Source: Polaribacter sp. IC073
GTDB lineage: Bacteria; Bacteroidota; Bacteroidia; Flavobacteriales; Flavobacteriaceae
Length of the DNA: 64,000 bases
NCBI RefSeq assembly: GCF_007997075.1
Contig: NZ_VORS01000001.1
Span: 62,001 to 126,000, forward strand
Direction of reading: 5' to 3'
A program made the translations under genes and the position numbers. A model generated the notes under the pieces. It was not told where the DNA came from, did no database searches, and saw only the letters and a list, made by a program, of their open reading frames with translations. This document shows, piece after piece, positions 20,201 through 27,952 of the stretch. How positions within the stretch are numbered: the stretch's first letter is position 1; the number at the start of each line of letters is the position of its first letter.

Positions 20201-20555
20201 AAAAGACGAAAAAGGATTAGCGGTTTTTGAAAGTGAAATGGTAGATCGTTTTGGAGAAACACCTCGTGAGGTGAGCGATTTATTAGATTCGGTAAGAATA
20301 AAATGGATGGCAAAAGAATTAGGATTAGAGAAAATTATTCTAAAACAAAAAAGAATGATGGGATATTTTGTATCTAACCAACAAAGTGATTTTTACCAAA
20401 CAGATGCTTTTTCTAAAATGCTAAATTATGTTAAGCAAAACCCTAAAAGCTGTGTAATGAAAGAAAAAGAAACTAAAAATGGCTTGCGCTTATTAATTAC
20501 TTTTATTAAGATTAATACGGTTAAAACAGCTCTAAATATTTTACAAAAAATTTAA
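17226..20555 (+). CDS. mfd: transcription-repair coupling factor
   Basis: A 1109-residue Mfd. It has an N-terminal UvrB-homology region, the RNA polymerase-interacting CarD-like domain (LEIGDYVTHMDHGIGKFGGL, from about residue 428), an SF2 helicase with Walker A GDVGFGKTEVAVRAAF near 580 and LIIDEEQKFG near 679, and a C-terminal TRCF domain. It removes RNA polymerase stalled at lesions and recruits UvrA. The start is TTG at 17226, just behind a -7 promoter box. Full length. Monocistronic as far as can be seen. Confidence 0.95.
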   Translation: MSKQNIVNQYQTSENVSQIITQLQQEQNHFQISNLVGSSLSFVVSETFKKADKPYLLIFNDKEEAAYYLNDLEQLLGDKNVLFYPGSYRRPYQIEETDNANVLLRSEVLNRINSRKKPAVIVTYPTALFEKVVTKKELEKNTLKVTVGESLSLDFVNEMLFEYKFKRVDFVTEPGDFSVRGGIIDVFSFSNDEPYRIEFFGDDIDSIRSFDVETQLSKEKLKKISIMPNVENKTLQENRESFLKYISPKTVIFTKNRSLLVGNLDKFFEKAEEAFNDLSKEINHSKPSELFCDGAFIEHQLQAFSLVDIGSQDEKNSKINFNTIPQPSFNKQFNLLIDNLEEYHKAKFTNYIFCANEQQAQRFHDIFDDSDKEVHYETVVFPLYQGFVDVDNRLVCYTDHQIFERYHKFRLKNGYAKKQAITLQELTKLEIGDYVTHMDHGIGKFGGLQKIDVQGNKQEAIKLMYGERDILYVSIHSLHKISKFNGKDGKAPKIYKLGSGAWKKIKQKTKARVKHVAFNLIQLYAKRKLQKGFAFGPDTHIQHELEGSFMYEDTPDQFTSTQDVKKDMEKEQPMDRLVCGDVGFGKTEVAVRAAFKAVDNGKQVAILVPTTILAFQHYKTFTERLKDFPVTIDYLNRFRTAKEKSAAINGVNDGSVDIIIGTHQLTNQRIKFKDLGLLIIDEEQKFGVAVKDKLKTLKENVDTLTLTATPIPRTLQFSLMAARDLSVIKTAPPNRHPIESNVIRFGEELIRDAISYEISRGGQVFFIHNRIENIKEVAGLIQRLVPTAKVGVGHGQMEGKKLEGLMLSFMNNEFDVLVSTTIIESGLDVPNANTIFINNANNFGLSDLHQMRGRVGRSNKKAFCYFITPPYHMMTEDARKRIEALVLFSDLGSGINIAMKDLEIRGAGDLLGGEQSGFINDIGFDTYQKILQEAIQELKENEFKDLYPTDETKPKEFVKEVTIDTDFEILFPDDYVNSVTERLSLYNKLSDIKDEKGLAVFESEMVDRFGETPREVSDLLDSVRIKWMAKELGLEKIILKQKRMMGYFVSNQQSDFYQTDAFSKMLNYVKQNPKSCVMKEKETKNGLRLLITFIKINTVKTALNILQKI

Positions 20556-20560
20556 TTATA

Positions 20561-20688
20561 ATACCATTTCGAATGCTTCTAAAGTCAAAAATATTTTTTT
20601 TGATTGAAAGCATCTAGCTAAGCAATGAGGAAAATCTATAAATGAGATTTCTCAATTGCTTAAAAAAACTCATATCGGAATGGCAAGC
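20561..20688. repeat. palindromic intergenic repeat (REP/MITE-like), degenerate copy
   Basis: The ends form an imperfect inverted repeat (ACCATTTCGAATG at the left; on the opposite strand GCCATTCCGATATG at the right). Inside lies a long stem: TAAGCAATGAG...AATCT pairs with AGATTTCTCAATTGCTTA (20619-20662). I recognise this pattern from memory as a family of dispersed intergenic repeats in Flavobacteriaceae that carry a CATTTCGA end and an AATCTCATT core. It lies between mfd and the DMT transporter and could act as a terminator for mfd. Confidence 0.5.
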
Positions 20689-20698
20689 ACTACCTAAA

Positions 20699-21562
20699 AT
20701 GGAAAACTCTCACTTAAAAAACATATCTCTTCTACTATTAGCAACTCTTTTTATAAGTACTTCTGGCGTTTTAGGCAAATACATTGCAATGCCTGCAGAA
20801 GTCATTATTTGGTTTAGAGGCTGTTTTGGTGCACTCTTTATTTATGTTTTTTGTAGAATTAAGAAAGTAAACTTAAAAATAAATTCTAGAAAAGATCTCT
20901 TTTCATTTTTTATAAGTGGTTTTTTTTTGGCTGCACATTGGGTGACTTATTTTTACGCTCTAAAACTGTCTAATGTAGCTTTAGGAATGTTGTCTATGTA
21001 TACGTTTCCGGTAATGACTGCTCTTTTAGAACCTTTTTTCTCGAAACAGAAGTTAAACGGAATTCATGTTTTACTAGGAATCTTAGTATTGATAGGTGTG
21101 GCTGTTTTAGTGCCAGATTTTTCTATAGAAAACGATGAAGCGAAAGGAATTTTATTAGGAATTTTGTCTGCGCTCTGTTACGCTTTAAGAAATTTAACCA
21201 CTAAAAAGCACGTTAAAAACTACAACGGAAGTATGATTATGTTATACCAACTTATTATTGTTGCTGTTTTATTGTTCCCTGTTTTATTTTTTAGTGATGT
21301 TTCTAATTTTGAAAGTCAATTACCTTTATTATTACTAGTTGCACTACTAACCACCGCAATAGGACACACTATGATGGTAAATTCTTTACAGCATTTTTCT
21401 GTAGCTACTGCAAGTATTATTAGCAGTGTTCAGCCAATTTTCGGGATTTTTATTGCCTATCTTTTTGTTAGTGAAATACCGAGTACAAACACTTTTATTG
21501 GTGGTGGATTGATTTTATTAACAGTTGTTATTGAAAGTATTCGGAGTAAAAAGCAGGCTTAA
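20699..21562 (+). CDS. EamA/DMT-superfamily transporter
   Basis: A 287-residue membrane protein with ten predicted helices in two EamA repeats (first repeat about 5-135 with GVLGKYIAMPAEVIIWFRG, second about 148-283 with ILSALCYALRNLTTKKHV). Such proteins export amino acids, metabolites or nucleotide sugars; the substrate is not predictable. I chose ATG at 20699, where the conserved N-terminus begins; an upstream ATG at 20642 would add 19 residues that lie inside the palindromic repeat. The gene is flanked on both sides by intergenic repeat elements. Confidence 0.85.
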   Translation: MENSHLKNISLLLLATLFISTSGVLGKYIAMPAEVIIWFRGCFGALFIYVFCRIKKVNLKINSRKDLFSFFISGFFLAAHWVTYFYALKLSNVALGMLSMYTFPVMTALLEPFFSKQKLNGIHVLLGILVLIGVAVLVPDFSIENDEAKGILLGILSALCYALRNLTTKKHVKNYNGSMIMLYQLIIVAVLLFPVLFFSDVSNFESQLPLLLLVALLTTAIGHTMMVNSLQHFSVATASIISSVQPIFGIFIAYLFVSEIPSTNTFIGGGLILLTVVIESIRSKKQA

Positions 21563-21606
21563 ATCTCTTGTTTATGTAGAATAACCAATAAGCTAGCAAA
21601 CAAGTT

Positions 21607-21694
21607 TAGCCCAGATTGAAGCATCTGTTTGAGCTCTTTTTTGTCTTTTTCGGCAAAAAAAGCGAGTGCTGAAAGCTGGAAATAGCTTCTAAAA
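21607..21694. repeat. flavobacterial palindromic repeat between convergent genes
   Basis: It begins TAGCCCAGATTGAAGC, contains complementary arms (CTTTTTTGTCTTTTT against AAAAAAAGCG) around CGGC, and ends GAAAGCTGGAAATAGCTTCT. The AGCCC-GATTGAAGC start and GAAAGC-GGAAATAGCT end match, from memory, a dispersed element frequent in Flavobacterium-group genomes. It lies between the convergent DMT gene and the 355-aa gene and could be a bidirectional terminator. Confidence 0.5.
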
Positions 21695-21735
21695 AAAATG
21701 GCTCTTCATTCTTAATTCGGAACGAAAAAAATGCG

Positions 21736-22803
21736 CTAAAAAAGCTCTTTATTACTAATATCTAAATAGTTACGTTTTACAAATGCTAAAATAGTTTCTA
21801 AAATTTCGCCCATATTATTACAGTCTTTAAACTTTACATCTCCCACATATTTTATGAGCTGCTTCTTTAAAAGTGCTACATTTTCTGGAAAAGAAATTGT
21901 ATCTGCTTTCATACATTTTATCAAACGCGCGGTTCTTCTTGGTGCGGTAATCATTCTTTTTGCCATAAAAGAACGTTCTTCTATTTTGTATTGGCGAATA
22001 GAATCGTTTTGTAATTTTTTACCCACCATTTCTATCATCTTAAAGTTCTCTTTCATGAACTGTAAGTTGTACACTTTTAAATTCCCTTCAAAAGATTGCT
22101 GATCGAAATCGATGGCTCTAATCTTATAAATAACCTGATCAAAATCGTGGATTGGTGTAACTACATAGTTGTAAGAACGCATATCTCCCAATAAACGCAC
22201 CAAACAACGTTCTTTAAATTTTACAAATTCCTTGGCAATTTGAGCTTTTTCTAGTTCTGTACAATCGGGTAAAATATCTCTAATAAAATCGTCTCCAGGA
22301 ATTCCTGCAATGTGTTCTTCGATTAAAGTGTCTTTAAAAACTAAGAAATTCATATTATGAGGAGACAAAATATGTTCTAATTCTAGGCCATAAATACGAG
22401 AAGCATCTGCTTTTTTCACGTAGAAATAAGAAAAGTTATCATTTAAAATATTTCTTATTTTTATTCGAAATGGTTTCGAATTTCCAAAAGTGCAATAATC
22501 GATGGCATCGACATTTAAAAACGGAATATTATCATCATTACCATCTGAGTGTAATCTTGTATAAATTTTCTTTAAACTTCTATCGATTTCTTCTCTGTCG
22601 TATTGAGAATAATAGGTTCTTACCCACAAAGTATCTTCATCATTCTTATCATAAACCGTAACTGAGCCTTGGAAACGCAACAAATCATCATAATAAAGAG
22701 AAATTTTTATATTTCTATTATAATTCTTTAAGTATGCATTTAACATTTCATTTACTGGAAATGTTGGTTTCTTTTTGGACATCAATTTTTTCCCTACCGC
22801 CAT
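21736..22803 (-). CDS. conserved protein of unknown function (355 aa)
   Basis: A 355-residue soluble, basic protein without signal peptide or membrane helices. I do not recognise the family. Noted features: an N-terminal region with ISLYYDDLLRFQGSVTV and a run of acidic and aromatic segments; a central stretch FVKFKERCLVRLLGDMRSYNY followed by YKIRAIDFDQQSFEG, which distantly resembles the catalytic and metal-binding loops of kinase-like phosphotransferases (an Asp, an Asn, then IDFD). This resemblance is weak. Start ATG 22803; an internal ATG at 22782 is an alternative. It lies 34 bp after dprA on the same strand and may be co-transcribed. Confidence 0.6.
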   Translation of the reverse strand: MAVGKKLMSKKKPTFPVNEMLNAYLKNYNRNIKISLYYDDLLRFQGSVTVYDKNDEDTLWVRTYYSQYDREEIDRSLKKIYTRLHSDGNDDNIPFLNVDAIDYCTFGNSKPFRIKIRNILNDNFSYFYVKKADASRIYGLELEHILSPHNMNFLVFKDTLIEEHIAGIPGDDFIRDILPDCTELEKAQIAKEFVKFKERCLVRLLGDMRSYNYVVTPIHDFDQVIYKIRAIDFDQQSFEGNLKVYNLQFMKENFKMIEMVGKKLQNDSIRQYKIEERSFMAKRMITAPRRTARLIKCMKADTISFPENVALLKKQLIKYVGDVKFKDCNNMGEILETILAFVKRNYLDISNKELF

Positions 22804-22837
22804 CTATTCTGTTGATTTTTCTCAAAAATAAGACTAT

Positions 22838-23938
22838 TTACACCAATTCAAACATCTTTCCTGGTAAAGGTTTTGAGATTCCTTTTAATTCCATCTGTAG
22901 CAAAATAGCCGATAATTGATAAACAGGAATGTTACATTCTATAGAAATTACGTCTAAGACTTGCTGCCCTTTCTCATGCAATAAATCATAAATTTTCTGC
23001 TCATTTTCATTCAATTCTAAAAATAATTGTTTCTGAATTATTTTTGGTTTTTCATTTAAATCCCAATTCAGCATTTTTACAATTTCCTCTGCAGAATTTA
23101 GCAAAAATGCTCTATTATTTTTAATAAGATTATTACAGCCTTTACTATACAAATCTGTAGTTCTACCCGGTACAGCAAACACATCTTTATCATATGAATT
23201 TGCAATATCTGCGGTTACTAACGAACCTCCTTTTACTGCAGATTCTATGATAATTGTAGCTTTAGAAATTCCCGCAACGATTCTATTCCGTTTTAAAAAA
23301 TTTTCTCTTAAAGGTGTTTCCTTGTGCCAAAACTCCGTTAAGAAACCTCCGTTTTCATTCACTTCATTAATATATTTCTTATGAACCTTCGGATAAATTT
23401 CTTCTAAACCATGCGCTAAAACAGCTATAGTTTGTAGCTTATTTTTTATAGCTGCTTTGTGAGCACAAATATCTACACCGTAAGCAAAACCACTAACTAT
23501 TATAGGATTGTATGCTGCTAAATCTGCAACTAATTTATTGCAAAAATCGCGACCGTAAGAACTCATATTTCGCGTACCAACTATAGAAATGATTTTTTGA
23601 TTAGAAAAATCAATATTTCCGTCTTTAAATAATAAAATAGGACTGTCTATACAATGTTGTAAATTGGTTGGATAATCGTCTTCTAAAAAATAGGAGTAGG
23701 CAATGTTATTTTCTTGTATGTATTTTAACTCTTGTGCTGCTAATTTGATGTTTTCGGCATCGAAAAGGTGTTTTAAAACATGATTTCCTATTCCGTTTAT
23801 TTTTGATAAAGCTGCTCTTTTCTCTTTAAATATCTGTGTGACATCTCCCACATTTACAATGAGTTTCTTCGCCAAAATATCTCCCACAGCTTTACTTTTC
23901 TGCAATCTTAAAATAGCGAGTAGTTTTTCTTCTTTCAA
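22838..23938 (-). CDS. dprA: DNA-processing protein DprA
   Basis: A 366-residue DprA/Smf protein. After an N-terminal HhH/SAM-like region (about 1-75) comes the Rossmann-like DNA_processg_A domain with VGTRNMSSYGRDFCNKLV, SGFAYGVDICAHKAA and ENFLKRNRIVAGIS, then a C-terminal winged helix (about 305-366). It binds incoming single-stranded DNA and loads RecA in natural transformation. The start is TTG at 23938; no ATG lies nearby. It is divergent from the SPOR-domain gene. Confidence 0.92.
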   Translation of the reverse strand: MKEEKLLAILRLQKSKAVGDILAKKLIVNVGDVTQIFKEKRAALSKINGIGNHVLKHLFDAENIKLAAQELKYIQENNIAYSYFLEDDYPTNLQHCIDSPILLFKDGNIDFSNQKIISIVGTRNMSSYGRDFCNKLVADLAAYNPIIVSGFAYGVDICAHKAAIKNKLQTIAVLAHGLEEIYPKVHKKYINEVNENGGFLTEFWHKETPLRENFLKRNRIVAGISKATIIIESAVKGGSLVTADIANSYDKDVFAVPGRTTDLYSKGCNNLIKNNRAFLLNSAEEIVKMLNWDLNEKPKIIQKQLFLELNENEQKIYDLLHEKGQQVLDVISIECNIPVYQLSAILLQMELKGISKPLPGKMFELV

Positions 23939-24020
23939 TAGTTAACAATTTGACACCCAATATATAAAAAATTTGTTAATAAATTTCACAGAACTTTCCT
24001 TTAAGAGACCCCAAAAATTA

Positions 24021-24028
24021 TATATTTG
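24021..24028 (+). promoter_or_regulatory. -7 promoter element of the SPOR-domain gene
   Basis: TATATTTG ends 5 bp before the ATG at 24034, again implying a very short leader. Confidence 0.5.
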
Positions 24029-24033
24029 TTTCT

Positions 24034-24945
24034 ATGAATTTAGCCAACTACATAAACGATTTATTATACAGATACGATTGCGTAATTGTTCCTGACTTTG
24101 GAGGATTTGTAACCAATAGAATTGGTGCAAAATTAAATAGTGACACACACACATTTTATCCGCCAACAAAACAAATTGCGTTTAATAGTCATCTAACACA
24201 TAATGATGGTTTGTTAGCTAATTACATTGCTTCAACAGAGCAAATTTCTTTCGAAAAGGCTGCTACGGCTATCTCTTTGTCTGTAGTAAAATGGCGAAAT
24301 GAATTGCAAAAAAATGCCATTCAACTAGAGAACTTAGGTGCTATTTCATTAAATGAAAATCAACAAATTATTTTTGAACCTAGAAAAGAAGTCAATTTTT
24401 TAACTGCTTCTTTTGGTTTAACTCCTGTAGAATCTTCTTCTATAGAAAGATACAGACAAGCAGTAAAACCTTTAATACCTGTTGTTAATGCTACAGATAA
24501 AAAAGGAGCTTCTGCATTTATAAAATATGCTGCAACTGCTGCAATCTTATTAACATTAGGCGTTGCTGGTTACAGTGGTTATGAACAAAATCAACAAAAA
24601 GAAGTGCTTGCTATTCAGCAAATCGCTTTAGAAAAAAAGATACAATCTGCTACGTTTGTTATCTCCAATCCATTACCAACTTTAGAGTTAAACGTTGTTA
24701 AAGAAGTTTTAAAACCTTACCATGTAGTTGCTGGTGCTTTTCAAATTGCAGAAAATGCAGATAAAAAAGTAAAAGAATTAATTTCTGAAGGTTATGATGC
24801 TAAAATTATTGGCGTAAATAAATGGGGATTAACGCAAGTCACCTTTAATAGTTATACTGATAAAAACGACGCAATCAACAGCTTAAACAAGATTAAAAGA
24901 ACGGTATCAAAAGACGCTTGGTTGCTTGTTAAAACTGACCAATAA
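24034..24945 (+). CDS. HU-CCDC81 and SPOR domain protein
   Basis: A 303-residue bitopic protein. The N-terminus (about 1-130) is the tandem HU/CCDC81-like domain typical of Bacteroidota, with RYDCVIVPDFGGFVTNR and NSHLTHNDGLLANYI. One membrane helix follows (about 168-185, AAILLTLGVAGYSGY), then a periplasmic linker and a SPOR domain (about 225-303, beginning KPYHVVAGAF) that binds denuded glycan strands at the septum. It may link the nucleoid or cytoplasmic division machinery to septal peptidoglycan; this is inference from the domains. Confidence 0.88.
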   Translation: MNLANYINDLLYRYDCVIVPDFGGFVTNRIGAKLNSDTHTFYPPTKQIAFNSHLTHNDGLLANYIASTEQISFEKAATAISLSVVKWRNELQKNAIQLENLGAISLNENQQIIFEPRKEVNFLTASFGLTPVESSSIERYRQAVKPLIPVVNATDKKGASAFIKYAATAAILLTLGVAGYSGYEQNQQKEVLAIQQIALEKKIQSATFVISNPLPTLELNVVKEVLKPYHVVAGAFQIAENADKKVKELISEGYDAKIIGVNKWGLTQVTFNSYTDKNDAINSLNKIKRTVSKDAWLLVKTDQ

Positions 24946-24993
24946 TTTCACTTTACTTTCCATTTTTTCATCACTTTTAAATAAGTGATTATG

Positions 24994-25001
24994 TATCTTT
25001 G
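24994..25001 (+). promoter_or_regulatory. -7 promoter element of the thioesterase gene
   Basis: TATCTTTG matches TAnnTTTG. It contains the TTG at 24999 that could otherwise be read as a start codon, so the true start must be downstream at 25020. A small AT-rich hairpin (24970-24989) lies just upstream. Confidence 0.65.
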
Positions 25002-25019
25002 CACAAAATTTATTTTTTG

Positions 25020-25529
25020 ATGGACGCAAAAACACCTAAAGAATCTTTAACAATTTTAACAGATTTAGTTTTACCAGGAGAAACGAACTATTTAGACAAT
25101 CTTTTTGGCGGAGAATTATTAGCTAGAATGGATAGGGCTTGTAGTATTGCCGCAAGAAGACATTCTAGAAGAATTGTAGTTACCGCTTCTGTAAATCATG
25201 TTGCGTTTAATAAGTCTGTACCCGTTGGTAGTGTAGTTACCGTAGAAGCAAAAGTTTCTAGAGCGTTCAACTCTTCTATGGAGATCTATGTAGATGTTTG
25301 GATTGAAGACAGACAATCTAGACACAGAACAAAAGTAAATGAAGGAATTTATACTTTTGTTGCTGTAGACGAAACGGGCAAACCTGTTCAAATACCACAA
25401 TTAGAACCAGAAACAGATTTAGAGAAAGAGCGTTTTGAGGGTGCTCTTAGACGTAAACAATTAAGTTTGGTCTTGGCAGGAAAACTAAAACCAAATGAAG
25501 CTACAGCTTTAAAAGCTTTGTTTAATTAA
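25020..25529 (+). CDS. acyl-CoA thioesterase (hotdog fold, YciA/BACH type)
   Basis: A 169-residue hotdog-fold thioesterase. Conserved features are NYLDNLFGGELLARMDRACS with the catalytic Asp/Asn region, VVTASVNHVAFNKSVPVGS, and a C-terminal helix after the domain. It hydrolyses acyl-CoA to free acid and CoA. The start is ATG at 25020, not TTG at 24999, because the latter is part of the -7 box. A short MscS gene follows after 11 bp and may be in the same transcript. Confidence 0.87.
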   Translation: MDAKTPKESLTILTDLVLPGETNYLDNLFGGELLARMDRACSIAARRHSRRIVVTASVNHVAFNKSVPVGSVVTVEAKVSRAFNSSMEIYVDVWIEDRQSRHRTKVNEGIYTFVAVDETGKPVQIPQLEPETDLEKERFEGALRRKQLSLVLAGKLKPNEATALKALFN

Positions 25530-25540
25530 AAGTTATACTA

Positions 25541-26050
25541 ATGGAATTTTTAAATCATTTTAAAATCATAGAATCTCTTATCGTTTTTGTGATTGCTTTT
25601 TTTATTCGTTTATTTATTACAAAATCGCTTCGTAAGATTCAAACAAAATTCGGATTTCAAAATTCAAGAATTTTGGTAACCAATAAAATTATTACAATTC
25701 TTATTTACATAACTATAGTTGTTGTAATTTCTTTTATTTGGGGTGTTGATGAAGAACAATTATTAATTTACATCTCTTCTTTTTTAACCATTCTAGGGAT
25801 TGCCTTTTTTGCACAATGGTCTATTCTCTCTAACATTACAGCAGGTATTATACTTTACGTAAATTACCCTGTAAAAATAGGAGATACTATTACCATTTTA
25901 GACAAAGAAAACCCTGTTACTGGAGAAATTAGAGATATTGGAGCATTTTTTATTACACTAAAAACTCCTGAAAAAGAATTAGTTACATTACCTAATGCAA
26001 TTATTCTTCAGAAAAACATAAAATATTCTCCACAACCAACGCGATTATAA
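25541..26050 (+). CDS. short MscS-family mechanosensitive channel
   Basis: A 169-residue protein. There are two N-terminal membrane helices (about 10-28 and 50-70), the pore-lining helix (about 74-105, with FLTILGIAFFAQWSILSNITAG), and the MscS beta domain with NYPVKIGDTITI. It stops soon after the beta domain, so the alpha/beta C-terminal vestibule is missing; this short form is seen in related bacteria. It should gate on membrane tension. It follows the thioesterase gene by 11 bp and ends before a strong bidirectional terminator. Confidence 0.83.
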   Translation: MEFLNHFKIIESLIVFVIAFFIRLFITKSLRKIQTKFGFQNSRILVTNKIITILIYITIVVVISFIWGVDEEQLLIYISSFLTILGIAFFAQWSILSNITAGIILYVNYPVKIGDTITILDKENPVTGEIRDIGAFFITLKTPEKELVTLPNAIILQKNIKYSPQPTRL

Positions 26051-26114
26051 ACTTAAGGTTCACGCTTCTATTACAGAATATTTTCCCTACTAAAATCGTT
26101 GTACATTTCTATAC

Positions 26115-26156
26115 ATAACAAAGAAGCGCAAATTAAAATTTGCGCTTCTTTGTTAT
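26115..26156. terminator. bidirectional intrinsic terminator
   Basis: A perfect 19-bp stem (26115-26133 with 26138-26156) with a 4-nt loop, with A/T ends on both sides, between the convergent MscS and PfpI-like genes. It can stop transcription from both directions. Confidence 0.85.
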
Positions 26157-26195
26157 AGTACCTATCTCATCTAGAAATCTTATTTTAATACGAAA

Positions 26196-26756
26196 CTAGG
26201 CTGTTTGACCGTTGTGTTTACCTTCATAAATCTCTTCTACTAACTTAGCGTTAAACGCAGGTAAATCATCAGGATTTCTACTAGTAACCAAACCTTGATC
26301 TACAACTACCTCTTCATCACTCCAATTTGCCCCAGCATTTATAAGGTCTGTTTTAATTGAACTATATGAAGTTACATTTCTCCCTTTTAAAACAGCTGCT
26401 TCTGCCAATAACCAAGGGCCGTGACAAATAGCACCAACCGGTTTGTGGTTCTCAAAGAAAGATTTCACAAAACTCACTGCCTTACTATTATTACGTAATA
26501 AATCTGGATTTATAACACCACCTGGTAACATCAATGCATTATAATCTTTTTGAGATACTTCATCTAAAGTCTTATCAACTTTATATGTTTTACCCCAATT
26601 GCCATCATTCCAAGATTTTATTTCTCCAGTCTCTAAAGATACAATGTGCACTTCTGCACCTGCGTCCTCCAAGGCTTTTTTTGGTTCTCTTAATTCACTT
26701 TCTTCAAATCCATTAGTTGCTAAAATTGCAACAATCTTTCTTTTTAAGTTTTCCAT
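26196..26756 (-). CDS. PfpI/DJ-1 family protein (type 1 glutamine amidotransferase-like)
   Basis: A 186-residue PfpI-family protein. The nucleophilic elbow is VGAICHGPWLLAEA (C111 followed by H112), with Glu near residue 18-19 and the conserved RNPDDLPAF near the end. Members are reported as glyoxalase-like deglycases or intracellular proteases and respond to carbonyl stress. Monogenic, with a -7 box at 26780-26787. Confidence 0.87.
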   Translation of the reverse strand: MENLKRKIVAILATNGFEESELREPKKALEDAGAEVHIVSLETGEIKSWNDGNWGKTYKVDKTLDEVSQKDYNALMLPGGVINPDLLRNNSKAVSFVKSFFENHKPVGAICHGPWLLAEAAVLKGRNVTSYSSIKTDLINAGANWSDEEVVVDQGLVTSRNPDDLPAFNAKLVEEIYEGKHNGQTA

Positions 26757-26779
26757 TTTTAATAAAATTTTAATTAATA

Positions 26780-26787
26780 CAAATTTA
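26780..26787 (-). promoter_or_regulatory. -7 promoter element of the PfpI-like gene
   Basis: TAAATTTG on the minus strand, 23 bp upstream of the ATG at 26756. Confidence 0.45.
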
Positions 26788-26910
26788 GATGACTTCTAAA
26801 TTCTGATACAAAATTAATTATTAACCATAGCACTTTAGAGTGGTATCAAATTTGATTTTAACGCAAATACTATTTCAGGAAAGTTTTATCTTTTTTAAAC
26901 AACCTACAAA

Positions 26911-27942
26911 TTATCTTAGGTCTTTAGGATCGATTATCTTTTGCTCTAAAAGTTGTTTTATTACAATTTCTGTCATATCACTTTTAAAAGCAAATTCGTA
27001 GCGAATATCTACCACATAGGCTTTCAAACGCATTTTTAAATAAGAACGTCCTTCTTTTACTTCATTAAAAAACAACACGTAAATTGGTTTATTTAAATAA
27101 ATATATTTAGAAACCTGTGCAGATTCATTTGCTAATTGTCGCACACGCTTTGTGTCTACAGTAATTGGTAAGTAAATTTCTGCGACTACTTGGCAATTGG
27201 CTTCCCCTGTATTAGAGTTTGAAACAGATTTATTCATCAACTCTCCGTTTGGTATACTTACCAAAGAATCATCTGCGGTAACAATTCGTATAGAACGCAA
27301 ACCAATTTCTACGACTTCGCCGTAATGGCTTCCTACTTCAATTTTATCGCCAACCATAAAAGGTCTATCCAATAAAATAATTACGCCCCCAAAAATATTT
27401 TTAATAATATCTTGCGAAGCGAAACCCACTGCAATGCCTAAAGACGCAGAAACGGCAAGTATTGTTGCGGCTGGTGGTTGAAAAATACCCACAATTATTA
27501 TAATGAAAATAAATATCCAACCAAATATTTTAATTATTGGAACAATTCCTTTAATTGTAATACGTTGATTTGTGAATTTTTCTGCATATTTTTCTAATAA
27601 TGAAACGATAAATCGGATGACCAAATACCCAACAACCATAAAAATTAATGCCCAAATAATTTTTCCAGGTGAAAACAAATCCCAAATTGGTGGTGGCGTT
27701 AAATCTTTAACTATTTTATTTTTAGTTGCCTGTACTTCTGCCTTAACTTCTTTTTTAGCTTCTACTTTTACAAGCTCTTTAATTTCCGAGGTTTTAACCT
27801 TTATGGTATCTACTTGCTGTGTTTTTATAGTATCTGCTTGCTGTATTTTTAGCAAAGAGAGTTCTAAAAATGAAGTTTTACTTTCTTTTGCAACTATTAA
27901 ATTGGCCAAAAGAAGAAGAAATATAAATACTATTTTTTTCAT
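26911..27942 (-). CDS. MscS-family channel with N-terminal periplasmic extension
   Basis: A 343-residue protein. A signal peptide (about 1-19) is followed by a Lys/Glu/Val-rich low-complexity segment (about 30-75), then three membrane helices (about 90-110, 132-152, 155-178) and the MscS pore helix and beta domain (FASQDIIKNIFGGVIILLDRPFMVGDKIEVG), with a C-terminal alpha/beta domain. I chose ATG 27942; an upstream ATG at 27966 would overlap the previous gene. Only 10 bp separate it from the large ATPase gene upstream, so the two are probably made together. Confidence 0.85.
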   Translation of the reverse strand: MKKIVFIFLLLLANLIVAKESKTSFLELSLLKIQQADTIKTQQVDTIKVKTSEIKELVKVEAKKEVKAEVQATKNKIVKDLTPPPIWDLFSPGKIIWALIFMVVGYLVIRFIVSLLEKYAEKFTNQRITIKGIVPIIKIFGWIFIFIIIIVGIFQPPAATILAVSASLGIAVGFASQDIIKNIFGGVIILLDRPFMVGDKIEVGSHYGEVVEIGLRSIRIVTADDSLVSIPNGELMNKSVSNSNTGEANCQVVAEIYLPITVDTKRVRQLANESAQVSKYIYLNKPIYVLFFNEVKEGRSYLKMRLKAYVVDIRYEFAFKSDMTEIVIKQLLEQKIIDPKDLR

Positions 27943-27952
27943 GTTATAAAGC

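Noticed and set aside
24999..25019. TTG at 24999 as start of the thioesterase
   Set aside because: This TTG is part of the -7 promoter box TATCTTTG; ATG at 25020 begins the conserved protein.
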